From positions 77,390,547 to 77,454,546 of the forward strand of contig CM071570.1 of assembly GCA_036426205.1 (NCBI GenBank): a stretch of DNA of 64,000 nucleotides, given 5' to 3'. This document shows, in pieces, positions 11,327-21,020 of the stretch. The notes beneath the pieces are model-generated. The model saw nothing but the letters and a program-made list of their open reading frames with translations, was not told the DNA's origin and made no database searches. The position numbers were made by a program, and so were the translations under genes. Within the stretch, counting starts at the first letter, position 1. Each line of letters starts with the position of its first letter. Source of the stretch: Ascaphus truei. Its lineage: Eukaryota > Chordata > Amphibia > Anura > Ascaphidae.

Positions 11327-13179
11327 ACTTCCCTTCGTCCTGGAGGTCGACGCTTCTGATTGCGGCGCTGGTGCCGTTCTTTCCCAGAGACCCACGCCCC
11401 AAGATAAGTTACATCCCTGTGCATATTTTTCCAAGAAATTCTCGTCTGCCGAGAGGAACTATGACGTGGGTAACAGGGAACTTCTGGCCGTGAAGATGGC
11501 TCTTCAAGAGTGGAGACACCTGCTGGAGGGGTCGAAAGAGCCGTTTACTATTCTCACGGACCACAAGAACCTTCTTTACATAGAGAACGCTCGACGCCTT
11601 GGTCCACGACAGGCTCGTTGGGCTCTTTTTTTCCCTCGATTCGATTTTCACCTTTCCTATATCCCCGGGACCAAGAACGTAAAGGCAGACACACTCTCCC
11701 GAATACATTCTTCTGAAGAGAGGCCAGAGGAATCTTTGGAGACTATCCTTCCACATGAGAGGATTCTCGCCACGTCTACTTTCAAGAATCTTGACAAGAT
11801 TTTGCACTCCCAGAGACGCATTCCCAAGGACTTGGTCGTTCCCGACAACAAACTCTTTCTACCATCCAAATTTGTTCCAGAGGTCCTGTCTTGGGGTCAC
11901 CCCTCTAAATCTGCAGGTCATCCAGGTTTTAAGAAGACAACTGATCTCATTCGTCGGAATTTCTGGTGGCCAAGGATGTCTCAAGATATTCTGGAGTTTA
12001 CCCGCGCATGCCCCACGTGCGCTCAAAGCAAGACTCTCCGTCAAAAGCCTCAGTGTTTTCTGTTACCCCTTCCAGTTCCAGACCGCCCCTGGTCCCACAT
12101 TTCTATGGACTTCATCGCGGAGTTGCCCAAGTCCAGAGGAATGAACACTATCTTGGTGGTCGTGGACAAGTTCTCGAAGATGTCCCATTTCATTCCACTT
12201 AAAGGATTACCCACCTCCCCCGCCCTTGCTGATATCTTTACGGAGCAGATTTTCCGGATTCATGGGATACCTTCGTCCATTGTTTCTGACAGAGGTTCTC
12301 AGTTTGTATCCAAATTTTGGAGAGCTTTCACGAAGAGATTGGGCATCTCTTCTTCCTTCTCTTCCGCCTATCATCCTCAGTCCAATGGACAAACGGAGAG
12401 AATCAATCCCTGGAGAAGTACCTTAGATGTTTTATATCCGATTTCCAGGATGATTGGGCTCAACTCCTCTCTTGGGCAGAGTATGCCGTCAATTCTGCAA
12501 AAAACGAGTCCACCCGGGAGTCGCCCTTCTTTATAAATTATGGGTTCCACCCTCCCTGTCTTCCCATCCCCAACATTCCTTCTGGAGTACCAGCCGTAGA
12601 TGAACGCATTTCTTCCCTCCAAACCGCATGGTCCAGGATTCAGTCTACCCTTCTCAACTCCTCCCGCAGATCGAAACTACAGGCCGATCGTCGTCGTCGT
12701 TTGACGCCCAGTTACAAACCAGGGGATTTGGTATGGCTATCCTCTAGGAATATCCACCTCAAGGTACCATCTCCTAAACTGGCACCTAAGTTCCTGGGTC
12801 CCTTCCCTATTTGTGAACAAATCAATCCCGTGGCATTCCGGATCCTACTATCACCCAGTATGAAGATTCCCAATGTCTTTCATGTGTCCCTCTTAAAACC
12901 ATTTATCTCCAGTCACTTCTTTCCGGATCAGACTCGTAAACCGGATCCCATTACTGTACAAAATAACGAGGAATACGAAGTTCACTCTCTTTTGGATTCT
13001 CGCCTATCCAGGGGTCAGCTCCAGTTCTTGGTGCAGTGGAAGGGCTTTGGCCCTGAAGAGAGATCCTGGGTACCTTCAAATGACATTCATGCCCCGGCCA
13101 TTCTTAAGTCCTTCAGGAAAAAGTTTCCAGAGAAACCGTTCTTGGACTGTCCTGAGGCCGTTCCTGAAGAGGGGGGTAC
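11327..13179 (+). pseudogene. pol: Pol, C-terminal part: RNase H, integrase, chromodomain
   Basis: The sense copy starts mid-RNase H at the [11 protein letters not shown] motif. RNase H shows its acidic residues in VDASD, GNRELLA, TDHKN and KADTLSR. The integrase has the HHCC zinc-binding region (GHPS...GHPGF...CPTCAQ) and a DDE core: D in SMDFIAELP, D in [10 protein letters not shown] in NGQTERIN. A frameshift near 12395-12405, just after the catalytic E, moves the C-terminal part into another frame. That part holds the GPFPI/HVSLLKP end domain and a chromodomain (EYEVHSLLDSR to WKGFGPEERSWVP, about 12970-13090). Chromodomains direct chromovirus integration to marked chromatin. The C-terminus runs into the 3' LTR. 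Confidence 0.9.
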
Positions 13180-14012
13180 TGTCAGGAATCGGCGTTCTCC
13201 TCGCTTCCCACACACAGCACTCCCTCCCCGCAGGGAGCCCCTGGACACACAAAACAATCCTGCCTTACCGGCCTCCACGGCTCCTCGCCCCTGCCGCCGT
13301 CGCGGGATCACTCCCCTCTGCGATTCCTCTGCTCAGCGCCGGGCGCGCCCACACCCTCCTGCACGCACACCTGCATGCACACCTGCACCATCCACTGGCT
13401 CGGTTCACACGCGTACACAAGTTACGGAGCACGCTCAGTCTGCACACTCTTATTCCCGTCCCCCGGACCTCAGGCTCCGCCCCCGCACACTGCATGGGCA
13501 TACTCAGGTTACTAACAAGACTCACCTAGCCTGTTATGCCTGTATCAATCTGCAGTGTCTACCTGTAGCTCTTCCTGTCCCGCCTCCGTTCCTAATTGGA
13601 CCTTCCTGCTTTATCTAGCTCCTCTCTGCTCTCAGTATTTGCTCGACATAGTCTCTGTATGGAAGTACTTCTGGATTCTCTCAGTGTTTTCACAGGTTCT
13701 GACGCGGCTTGTACGACTACCCCCTCTGGCTCTCGATCTCGGCACTCCGTGGACAATGCACACTCTGGTAACCCCTTGAACACGGCTTGGACAATGACCT
13801 ATCTCCACTCTCCACTCCCTGACTTCGGCGAGGCATCCTTCACTCTATCTCTACAACCGGTACCGGCAAGTATTGTCTACCTTACTACACCTGGCCTGGC
13901 AACGCTTCATACCACACTCCAGACACGCTCCCTTTGCTGCGGGTGCGTGTATTACCACTTCCCCCTTCAGCTCAGGGGATGGGTTTAGTCTGCGGGCAGC
14001 ACCGGCGTAACA
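13180..14012 (+). repeat. 3' LTR of the Sushi-like element
   Basis: 833-bp repeat starting TGTCAGGAATC and ending CGTAACA. It is preceded by a purine-rich tract (GAAGAGGGGGGTAC) that serves as the plus-strand primer. It carries two rather than three of the 12-bp CACCTGCAYGCA units. The CTCCC target duplication follows directly. Confidence 0.92.
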
Positions 14013-14017
14013 CTCCC

Positions 14018-15588
14018 CCCCTTTGCCACACAGACTTTCCTCCCTCCTCCCCCACCCACAATCTCCCTGATACCCTTACAATTCGCTCCCACAATACGCC
14101 ATTCCACACCCAAAATGCAATACCCCCTTCACACCTGATATGCAATACCCCCCTCCCACACAATACTGTAACCCCCCTCCCCACACACTATTCAATAATA
14201 CCTCTTCCCCCACACTATTCAGTAACTCCCCACCACACACTATTCAATAGCACACACACACTTAAATAACACACAACACCCACCCACACCTCTTGGTGGT
14301 GGTCTGAGGCCTATCCCACGCTGGGCCTGCCTCTCTCCCACACCGTGCCTCTCGCACCGGTGTTTGCCGGAATCTGGGCCCGCCCTGAAGTCAAGTCCAG
14401 CTTGGAGGCCTGACTGGAATCAGAGGCCTGGCGCGGACAGGAGAGGGAGGCAGACCTGCAGCAGCTGGGTAGAGCCAGCGGTTGTGGGGGGCCTGACCTC
14501 TGGCCTGGTCCAACTTCTAGCGCCTGCTGGGTCCCCAGAAGCCGCCAGGACTGGGACATTCTCAGCTCTCCCCCCCCTGTCGGCGGTCCTGGGAGCAGGA
14601 TACCTTTCGAGAACGTTTGGTAGGGGAAAAAAAGTTGAAACTTGCTCTCACTCCTTCGTGGCAAGCAACTTATTTTTTCATGCAAGACATACGTTCAAAT
14701 GGGGTGTGTTTTTCAATGTATTTTAGTCAGTAAGATCATTTAAAATACAATTATTTGGATCTATATTTGTTGTACTGGAAACAGTTTAAAGCAGAAAGTC
14801 GGAAGTCACTCTGAGAAAACATACTGTGTATGCATTTCTGAATGGCATGTTTAAAGTTGGCCGCCTCTATACATATTCTCATCACATTATAAAACACAAA
14901 GGTTGTCCCTGCTACAAACATATGCATACTGCATACAATACAGAATGAATCTGCTCCACCGATCACATGATGGATAAGGAATAAGAGACACTGTCCCTGA
15001 TCAGCCTGGCAACACATGACATGCGATATAGGATTGGATAAGAAACAAACAGACAGAATTTTTAAACAAACTGTCAGTTAAGACACACAGAGTAAGTCCA
15101 ACTGCCAGTCTGAGACCAGACATGGAGATAGAGAGTTCCAGTCTGAGAGGCACACAGAGAGACAGCCCAGGTGACAGTGAGACGGGTTTAAGAGACAACC
15201 TGACAGTCACTGATGGTGAAAGTGGAGGCTTATAGGAGGAGACTGCTAGCCAAGAAGAGAGAAAATGAGAGGCAGCTGCAGAAAAACATCTCCTACACAT
15301 AAAGAGACATGTGTTATGAGGAGAAGAGTCCACAGTAAGAGAGATCCAGATACTTGCTGGGCTGTTAATAGTGACCAGATAACAGACAGCTGGGAGGCCT
15401 TTTTCCTGTAATTTGAGCATCCCTTACAAATTATACACCCACCTCACACATTTTTAAACTTTAACAGGTGTGCAATGCTACTACACATCAATAAGTGAGA
15501 TAAGAGCTCCCACACAGTTTCCACATTGGACACTGGGACTAATAAAATGAACAATTATGCAGCATCCTTCTTTATTGTGTGTTGCACA
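14018..15588. other. Pyrimidine-rich flank, then intergenic DNA
   Basis: From about 14018 to 14290 the sequence is C/A/T-rich with an irregular tandem unit near 30 bp, recognisable by recurring CACACTATTCARTA words. It is the target region of the element, since similar sequence precedes 6099. From 14300 to 15588 no gene, terminal repeat or coding signature was found. Open frames of 120-139 residues at 14311-14726 and 15001-15420 are low-complexity and match nothing I know. Confidence 0.5.
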
Positions 15589-15612
15589 ATATATATATAT
15601 ATATATATATAT
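15589..15612. repeat. AT dinucleotide microsatellite
   Basis: Twelve perfect AT units. Confidence 0.9.
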
Positions 15613-15841
15613 TGTGATACAATCACTGTCTGTATGTAGATCATGGAATAGTGCAGCTAGTGGACTTTCCAGCGTGCAGGAGGTTAAAGTCCTCTGTAGA
15701 AGCTTGCTACAGCTGCAACTAATTGAGCAGGCTAGACTCCAGATTGCACAGGGAGTAAAAAGTCAGGAAATGGCTGGCACAGAGAGAGATTGCTTTTCCC
15801 CAGAGAAAGAGGATAGAGAGTTCCCCTTTCTGCCCCCCTAT

Positions 15842-15887
15842 ACGTGCCATGAGAAAGCGTGGTATACGCGAAACACGCACGTCGGCA
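15842..15887 (+). ncRNA. Degenerate hammerhead-like motif
   Basis: Order: ACGTGC (15843-15848), ATGAGAA, then AGCGT-GGTAT-ACGC (stem II-like), GAAACAC, then GCACGT. The outer ACGTGC and GCACGT can pair perfectly over six bases like stem I, and GCGT pairs with ACGC. The first core box is altered (CATGAGA in place of CTGANGA), so catalysis is unlikely. Its similarity to the copies at 19225 and 42335 supports common origin. Confidence 0.35.
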
Positions 15888-17400
15888 TCTCGGGTGCACG
15901 CACATGGTTCTCATGCTTACCGCGACGAACCAGCTGGCTACATTGTTAGCTGGCAATTGCAGCGTGCACTTTACTGTTACTCCCATATACTAGATCCGAT
16001 GATTTGAGGAGTTTCAAAGAGCCTGGCAAATGTTCTACTGTTTGCACAGCTCAGTGGGTACATTCATGTACTTGATTTATGCATGTTATAAATCTATCTC
16101 CTAAATGTACTGATCTTTTATTGACCAGCTCTGACAACAGGCTTGGTGTTTGATCAGTACATACAATAAGTATATCCTTACTAACCTGGTGCGTGAGTTT
16201 ATCCAGCCATACTGTCAGGGCATCAAAGACTCTACATTGTAACAGCCCTACACGTCCATGAAGGATACTGCTTTGAAGGCACGCGAATAGACTCTATTTA
16301 GAGTCCGTTTGTTTACCTACTGAGACTTTTATTGGTGTTGGGACGTGTTTTCATTAGCACTAGAATCACTACCCACGGGGCACCACTGTATGTTTCTGTA
16401 ACTCCGGCTTACTTAATCAGTATGTACTAAGTGGTCACGTGCATGACCTACAGGTTATTTACATTTGCTATTATTTACCCATGATCTGTAAGTCGCATAC
16501 ACTTACCATTCAGCAGTGTAAGTCTTACACCATACCGTGTCTTATGTGTATACCCCACTTACATCTGTGAGGCACAGGTTCTTTCACTGCTTAGCAGCTT
16601 TATGCTGCACCAATTAGGCAGACCAGACAAGGGTTCGTGTTAGTATATACCCTGCATACTGACTCTGGATCTAGGGAGCATCATTTACCTGACACAATTA
16701 GAGTACAGTAACTACTTAGCCAGACCCCAACTTCATGTTCTTAATCTGAACAGTGGATATTATAATCCACGTGTCCAATACTGATAGATACATATTTATG
16801 TTCTTCAGCAATTATTTAGATCCAGAACATTTATCTCTATGTTCATATTTTGGGATCACCAAGCATTTAATTATCGTTTTTAATACCCATTATTTTAGTT
16901 TGGATATTTAATAAAATATTTTAATATTACCCATAAATCATCCAGTAGGTGAAAGAGTGCCCATACTAGGTTACTTTCTCTTGCTCGTTCTATACAATTA
17001 CATTACCTAGGGAGCACCTTCACCACAACTACTTACTAAGCAAAGAAGAGGCTGGTACAGTCCCCTAGACCTGCTGGACAGTGGTCGCTGAGTCTGCTGG
17101 GACTGACTGGGTCTTAATCCCGGGAAGAAGAATGAAGGACTCTAGACTTCGCTGAAGCAGGGATGTCTGGTCCATAACAATGGAACTACAGAGAGAGGGA
17201 TTCTCTGAACTCCCGTGCGGCTGAGCTCCCCTAACATAAAGAGCTGTAATATATTAATGTACCCAAGACTGTTCATATGGGGTGCATATGATAGTACATA
17301 TTTTAACCTGACAACGATTTTAGCTGGCGGCTACCATTAGAGAGGGCTGCAGCTACTGTGTAGGTAGTCTCCTATGAAGGAGTAGGAGTTTATTTTATGA
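15888..17400. other. Intergenic DNA, possible LTR body at the right end
   Basis: No open frame of note and no terminal repeat found. The last few hundred bases probably belong to the LTR described next, but I could not locate that LTR's 5' end. Confidence 0.4.
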
Positions 17401-18226
17401 TTTCTTTTGACTTAAAGGGACGGTGGGTTTGTTATTGTATAATTTAACCTTGTAAATAAACCCTGTGTAGAGAAATACAATGTTTCCAGCCTTAATATGG
17501 GACTAAAAGATACAGCAACATGATATGGGCATCATAATATATGCCTATATATGCATTATGGCAGTGATACCCAACCTTTTTTGTTTGGAGGAACCCTTGA
17601 AGTATTTCGAAAAATCTCGGGGAACCCCTATCTGCCTGACACATACTAGGTTCGGCAGGGGTAAATCACAAAATCTCACACCTCACGAGCCACCTCTATT
17701 TCCCACTCTCTACCCATGTATTTCTCTCCCATCCGTCTCAGTCACTCTCCCCCCTCCCGCCTCATGTATTTATCCCCTGCGTCTCACTCCCTTTTACTAC
17801 CTCACTCACTCCCACCCCCCTCTCTCCTCTCACTCGCCCCTACCTTCCATTAATTACCCCACTCTCACTCAATCCACCCTACAAAATACATACCAAAAAT
17901 CCCCACCCCCAGGGGGGGGAGGGGGGCTGTGGTCCATAGGAGGAACCCCTGAGACTGCTTCAAGGAGCTCCAGGGTTCCACGGAACCCTGGTTGGGAATC
18001 ACTGCATTATGGGATATTGTGATATGGGTTCTCATTAAGAGTGCGGGTCACCAGGTTAAGGTTGCCCAGGGGGCATAAAGCACCAATAAGTATAGATACA
18101 AAAGTCTCGTCTGGTTTTAGTCAAGGGGTCCAATTAAGGTTTACTAATGGAGGAAGGACTCTGGCCCTGCCATAGCACATATAGACTGTGGTAATAGAGG
18201 TGTTACGTTGGAGGCACTGCTGGGAT
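17401..18226 (+). repeat. 3' part of a Gypsy LTR plus primer-binding-like site
   Basis: A polyadenylation signal (AATAAA at about 17455) and an LTR-like end (GGTGTTACG, to about 18207) are followed by TGGAGGCACTGCTG at 18209-18222. Closely related TGGAGGCGCTG sites occur after LTR-like sequence at 22168, 47564 and 52409, and on the minus strand at 51762-51772. They begin with the TGG expected of a tRNA primer-binding site. The LTR is interrupted by the hAT MITE at 17562-18004. The LTR's start was not found and the tRNA species is not identified. Confidence 0.55.
17562..18004. mobile_element. Non-autonomous hAT element with perfect 8-bp TSD
   Basis: 443-bp element with terminal inverted repeats CAGTGATACCCAACC (left) and the reverse complement of CAGTGATTCCCAACC (right). 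It is flanked by the identical 8-bp duplication CATTATGG (17554-17561 and 18005-18012). Both features are diagnostic of hAT transposons. Sub-terminal GGAACCC words also occur inverted. The interior is pyrimidine-rich and has no transposase. It sits inside an LTR-like sequence, so it inserted after that retroelement. Confidence 0.93.
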
Positions 18227-18299
18227 ATTGTTTTTTTCTCCATATTAATGATAAAACGCTAACCCTCCCTTAACTTCTTAGTAAATTACTAGACGAGAC

Positions 18300-18484
18300 A
18301 AAATAATAATTGTTTGTTCCTGTATAGCGCTACTAGTATTATGTAGCGCTTTACAGAGACATTTTGCAGACACAGTCCCTGCCCCGTGGAGCTTACAATC
18401 TATGTTTTTGGTGCCTGAGGCACAGGGAGATAAAGTGACTTGCCCAAGGTCACAATGAGTCGACGCCGTCACTGAGCCACTCTT
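18300..18484 (-). mobile_element. tRNA-derived SINE with LINE-type tail
   Basis: On the minus strand it starts with a tRNA-like A box (GTGGCTCAGTGA), continues with a body containing GTGACCTTGGGCAAGTCACT and GTGCCTCAGGCACC, and ends with a tail (TTGTAAGCTC, GGGCAGGGACT, TAAAGCGCTAC, GTAGCGCTATA) plus an ATT-rich end. The B-box region expected between the A box and GTGACC is missing, so this copy has an internal deletion and would be poorly transcribed. The tail matches the 3' end of the LINE family at 39371-39540 and 51537-51631, which is presumably the source of its reverse transcriptase. Confidence 0.82.
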
Positions 18485-18694
18485 TTTGAGGCATAGTTTT
18501 GACATTGTTCAGTGCTGCCATTTTGTTTTAGAGAATGCTCTCAATAAGCCATGAGGAGACAAATATACAACAGCACCCCCTGGCGGCTGTGGGTAGAATT
18601 GTAATTAAGATAAGTGCGGTCATTTTGCACGATTGGTGTACCCGGGAAGGCCTATATATATAGGAAAAAAATTATAGCAGCAATTTCAGAAGCA

Positions 18695-18884
18695 GTAGAC
18701 AATGCAGCGATTGTCTGACCGCTGGCGGGACGGAGTCTATGAAGTCGAATCACAGATGCCGGGTCTCCCAGTCTATCGTATAAGAGACAGTGAGGGCCGG
18801 GTAAAAAGCTGGCGTTGTAATCACCTCCTCCCTATTCCGCAACTGGAGGAAGGTGATCCAGGGATACCTGATTATCTGGACTAA
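18695..18884 (+). pseudogene. Gypsy Pol C-terminus fragment
   Basis: About 60 codons beginning RLSDRWRDGVYEVESQ and containing GLPVYRIRDS and RCNHLLPI. These are features of the C-terminal tail of Ty3/Gypsy integrases (the WxxGVYVVE...PVYRV...HRNHLLP region). It ends in a stop and is followed by a purine tract (GAAAGGGGGAGTGA) and an LTR start, as expected for the 3' end of pol. Sequence upstream is unrelated, so this is a 5'-truncated remnant. Confidence 0.75.
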
Positions 18885-18901
18885 GATGAAAGGGGGAGTG
18901 A

Positions 18902-19520
18902 TGTGTCAAATAATGTATAAATGTCACTTACACGGCCCTGTGCAAGTTCTATTGCATCAGGGTATCTTTTGTTCTTCCTTTTTGCTGCTGTTGTGGATCT
19001 CAATCGGTCTCTCTTGCGTTCTTCCTTCCCTGGTTTCCACGATGTCCTCCCTGTTCTTGCCTCAGTCTCCTCTCTCTCAGATTTAACTATTTTAACTATT
19101 GAGACTGCGCATGAAGCCCTTATCAGCTTAATTTATGCACATGATGTGAAATGCTTACAGGAAGCTATGGGATAGGCCAGTACTAGTATAAATTGTTATT
19201 GGACCTGAACCTGCCCCATCTATGGAGCCTGAGGAAGCCCAAGAAAGGGCAAAACGTGTTGCTCAACTGTGTAAGCATTTTGGATCATTTCAGCCACCGT
19301 CTAGGAACCGGACAGGACAACGGAGGTGTAGCTCTGCACCCGGACGCGGAAGCAGAGAGTTACACACTCACGATTCTCACACTAACATAGACTGGCTGTT
19401 ACTCCTATGTCCTTACCTCATTTTGATGTAAGTGTCATTTTTATTTTTTATGTTTTAGTTTTTTAATAAAGAGAACTGTCTGACCGTAGCTCCGGTGTAT
19501 ATCACCATTTTTAACACCAC
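18902..19520 (+). repeat. Gypsy-type LTR (or LTR-like 3' end)
   Basis: Starts TGTGTCAAATAATG directly after the polypurine tract. It contains an AATAAA at about 19464, and the right end is not certain (near 19505-19530). The first ~180 bp reappear inverted at 19963-20144. A hammerhead-like motif lies inside at 19225-19264. Confidence 0.55.
19225..19264 (+). ncRNA. Hammerhead-ribozyme-like motif
   Basis: Core CTGAGGA (19229-19235), an extra A, stem II GCCC/GGGC (19237-19240 with 19247-19250) closed by a six-base loop, then AAAA, stem III-like ACGTGT (19254-19259) and U at the cleavage position. Flanking GAGC (19225-19228) pairs with GCTC (19261-19264) as stem I. All helices form, but the usually invariant G12 of GAAA is A, which should strongly reduce or abolish cleavage. 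Confidence 0.55.
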
Positions 19521-19599
19521 TACATGGAGGAGACACTCCAGCTGTGTTTTAGCACTGCGTCACAGAACTATCACTGAAGTGCATGAAGGTGCTTCAAGA

Positions 19600-20177
19600 G
19601 GTGACAAAGATACCTTTTTAAGTGTGTGCTCACACTGGCCCGTGTGAGTATCAATTCATTATCTTTATCTGTCCCATCACCCACCATCCCCATACCTGTG
19701 GATTCCATATGAGAGAGTATTAGGCATCCAGGAATTTTACTCAAGAAATCAGAATTACCACCACTGAGAGGGAAGAAAGATACCTTTTTTAGGATCACAC
19801 TCACACTGGTCCGTGTGAGTGTTTGTAGTATATTCTGCTTCATTTGTTTACCACCTGTTCTATTTCTCTCCCTCCCCTTGTCGGCCACCATTATATAGTA
19901 TTCATACTTGTATTTGTTCTGATCTAACTTTGCTCCCTTGGTCTGAGGGGAACACTGCAACTCTGAGCGAGAGGAGACTGAGGCAAGAACAGGGAGGACA
20001 TCGTGGAGACCAGGGAAGGAAGAACGCAAGAGAGACCGATCGATTGAGATCCACAACAGCAGGAAAAAGGAAGAACAAAAGATACCCTGATGCAATAGAA
20101 CTTGCACAGGGCCATGTAAGTGACATTTTACATTATTTGACACATCACTCCCCCTTTCATCTTAGTCCAGATAATCA
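19600..20177 (-). repeat. Second LTR head in inverted orientation
   Basis: Minus-strand copy of the pol end/polypurine tract and LTR start: 20177-19963 matches 18868-19080 in reverse. On this strand the LTR starts at 20144. Further in, two blocks of AAAGATACCTTTTT-type sequence are each followed by an imperfect palindrome CTCACAC...GTGTGAG (near 19600-19650 and 19785-19825). The two heads lie about 880 bp apart and face each other, so this is either two elements or one rearranged element. Confidence 0.6.
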
Positions 20178-20439
20178 GTTTGTACATTAACACATCCAGA
20201 TTGAATACAGTACCTGATAGAGAATATTAACATCCTCCACTATCCCTTAACCTGTGCTCCCCTTTCTTTTCTGTATTCCAATTATCATCAAGGATCCTGG
20301 ATAGATCCTGTTGGGGTCAGAGTCACAGGAGGGCATCACGAAGCTAAAGGGAAAACAAACCCCAATAAGGTCACAAAACACCTAATTATATATTTTTCCC
20401 TAGCACTCTACGTTGTGGTAGCGCCCGGGCACTTTTCCA
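20178..20439. other. Unassigned sequence between Gypsy fragments
   Basis: No coding or repeat signature was recognised in this short stretch. Confidence 0.4.
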
Positions 20440-20847
20440 TTGTATGATCCAGGGATACCGACTGCACCATTAGATGGAGAGTCAGAACAAGTGGAAGCTA
20501 ATGAGGGAACTTGTCCATCTAGAATGGAGTACTCCTCTCAAAGGGGACCTCAACACTCTGTGGCACCTCCCAGAGGTGCTATGGGTAAAGGGCCTCAACA
20601 AACAACTTCTAATAGGGGGACTCCAATGAGTACTCCCCTGGACCCTAGAAGTCCATGCTTCATGCCCCAAAGAGGCTTTTCAGAGACATTTATACCCTCA
20701 ATGGGAGAGGCTGAGCCTCAGGCCTATGCACATTACTCTCCAGAAGAAGTAGAGCCAGAGCTTCGCAGAAGCCAAAATATGATGTACCGTCCCAACTGGG
20801 TAGCCTACGATTCATTTGGGGCACCCCACTATGAGGCTCAGCAGTGA
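20440..20847 (+). pseudogene. Gypsy Pol C-terminal tail fragment
   Basis: Open segment of about 135 codons. It begins with YDPGIP, which matches GDPGIP at the end of the Pol fragment at 18695-18884, and ends HYEAQQ followed by a stop. About 170 bp downstream come a purine tract (ACCAGGGGGAGTG) and the LTR start at 21021. The composition (proline, glutamine, serine) is typical of the disordered tails of this family's Pol. It has no catalytic motif and is a 5'-truncated remnant. Confidence 0.6.
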
Positions 20848-21020
20848 TCTCGGGCCAAGATACATTCTGTTATTGTGATGTTCACTCAATTGTATAATCT
20901 CATATAGAGCATTACAAGGTGTTAAGTTATATACTTGTGCCACATTTTTATTATATAACTTCTGTATATAGTTATGTTTCATACCCAAGCATGATCGTTG
21001 GGATTTTACCAGGGGGAGTG

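Larger units (their letters stand above)
9264..13290. repeat. Large inverted repeat within the Sushi-like element
   Basis: Left arm 9264-11208 and right arm 11327-13290 are reverse complements with small differences; the spacer is about 118 bp. Inner ends are AGGGAAGT (left) and ACTTCCC (right). Outer ends lie in LTR sequence (GGGCGAGGAG against CTCCTCGCCC). Arms of about 1.95 kb would fold into a long hairpin in RNA or single-stranded DNA. Confidence 0.88.
6099..14017 (+). mobile_element. Sushi-like Ty3/Gypsy chromovirus, rearranged
   Basis: This is a full LTR retrotransposon bounded by TGTC...AACA long terminal repeats (6104-6948 and 13180-14012). It is flanked by a perfect 5-bp target duplication CTCCC (6099-6103, 14013-14017), which shows a single integration event. 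Order: LTR, gag, -1 frameshift site, protease, RT, then an inverted copy of the RNase H-integrase-chromodomain-LTR-head segment, then that segment again in the sense direction, polypurine tract, LTR. By eye the LTRs differ at roughly 28 positions (about 3%) plus one 12-bp repeat unit, so the insertion is not very recent. The C-terminal chromodomain and gag type place it with vertebrate Sushi elements, the lineage from which mammalian PEG10/RTL genes derive. It cannot be autonomous because pol is broken. Confidence 0.93.

Noticed and set aside
18420..18484. A tRNA gene on the minus strand
   Set aside because: Only an A-box-like start is present; no B box, no cloverleaf. It is the head of a SINE.
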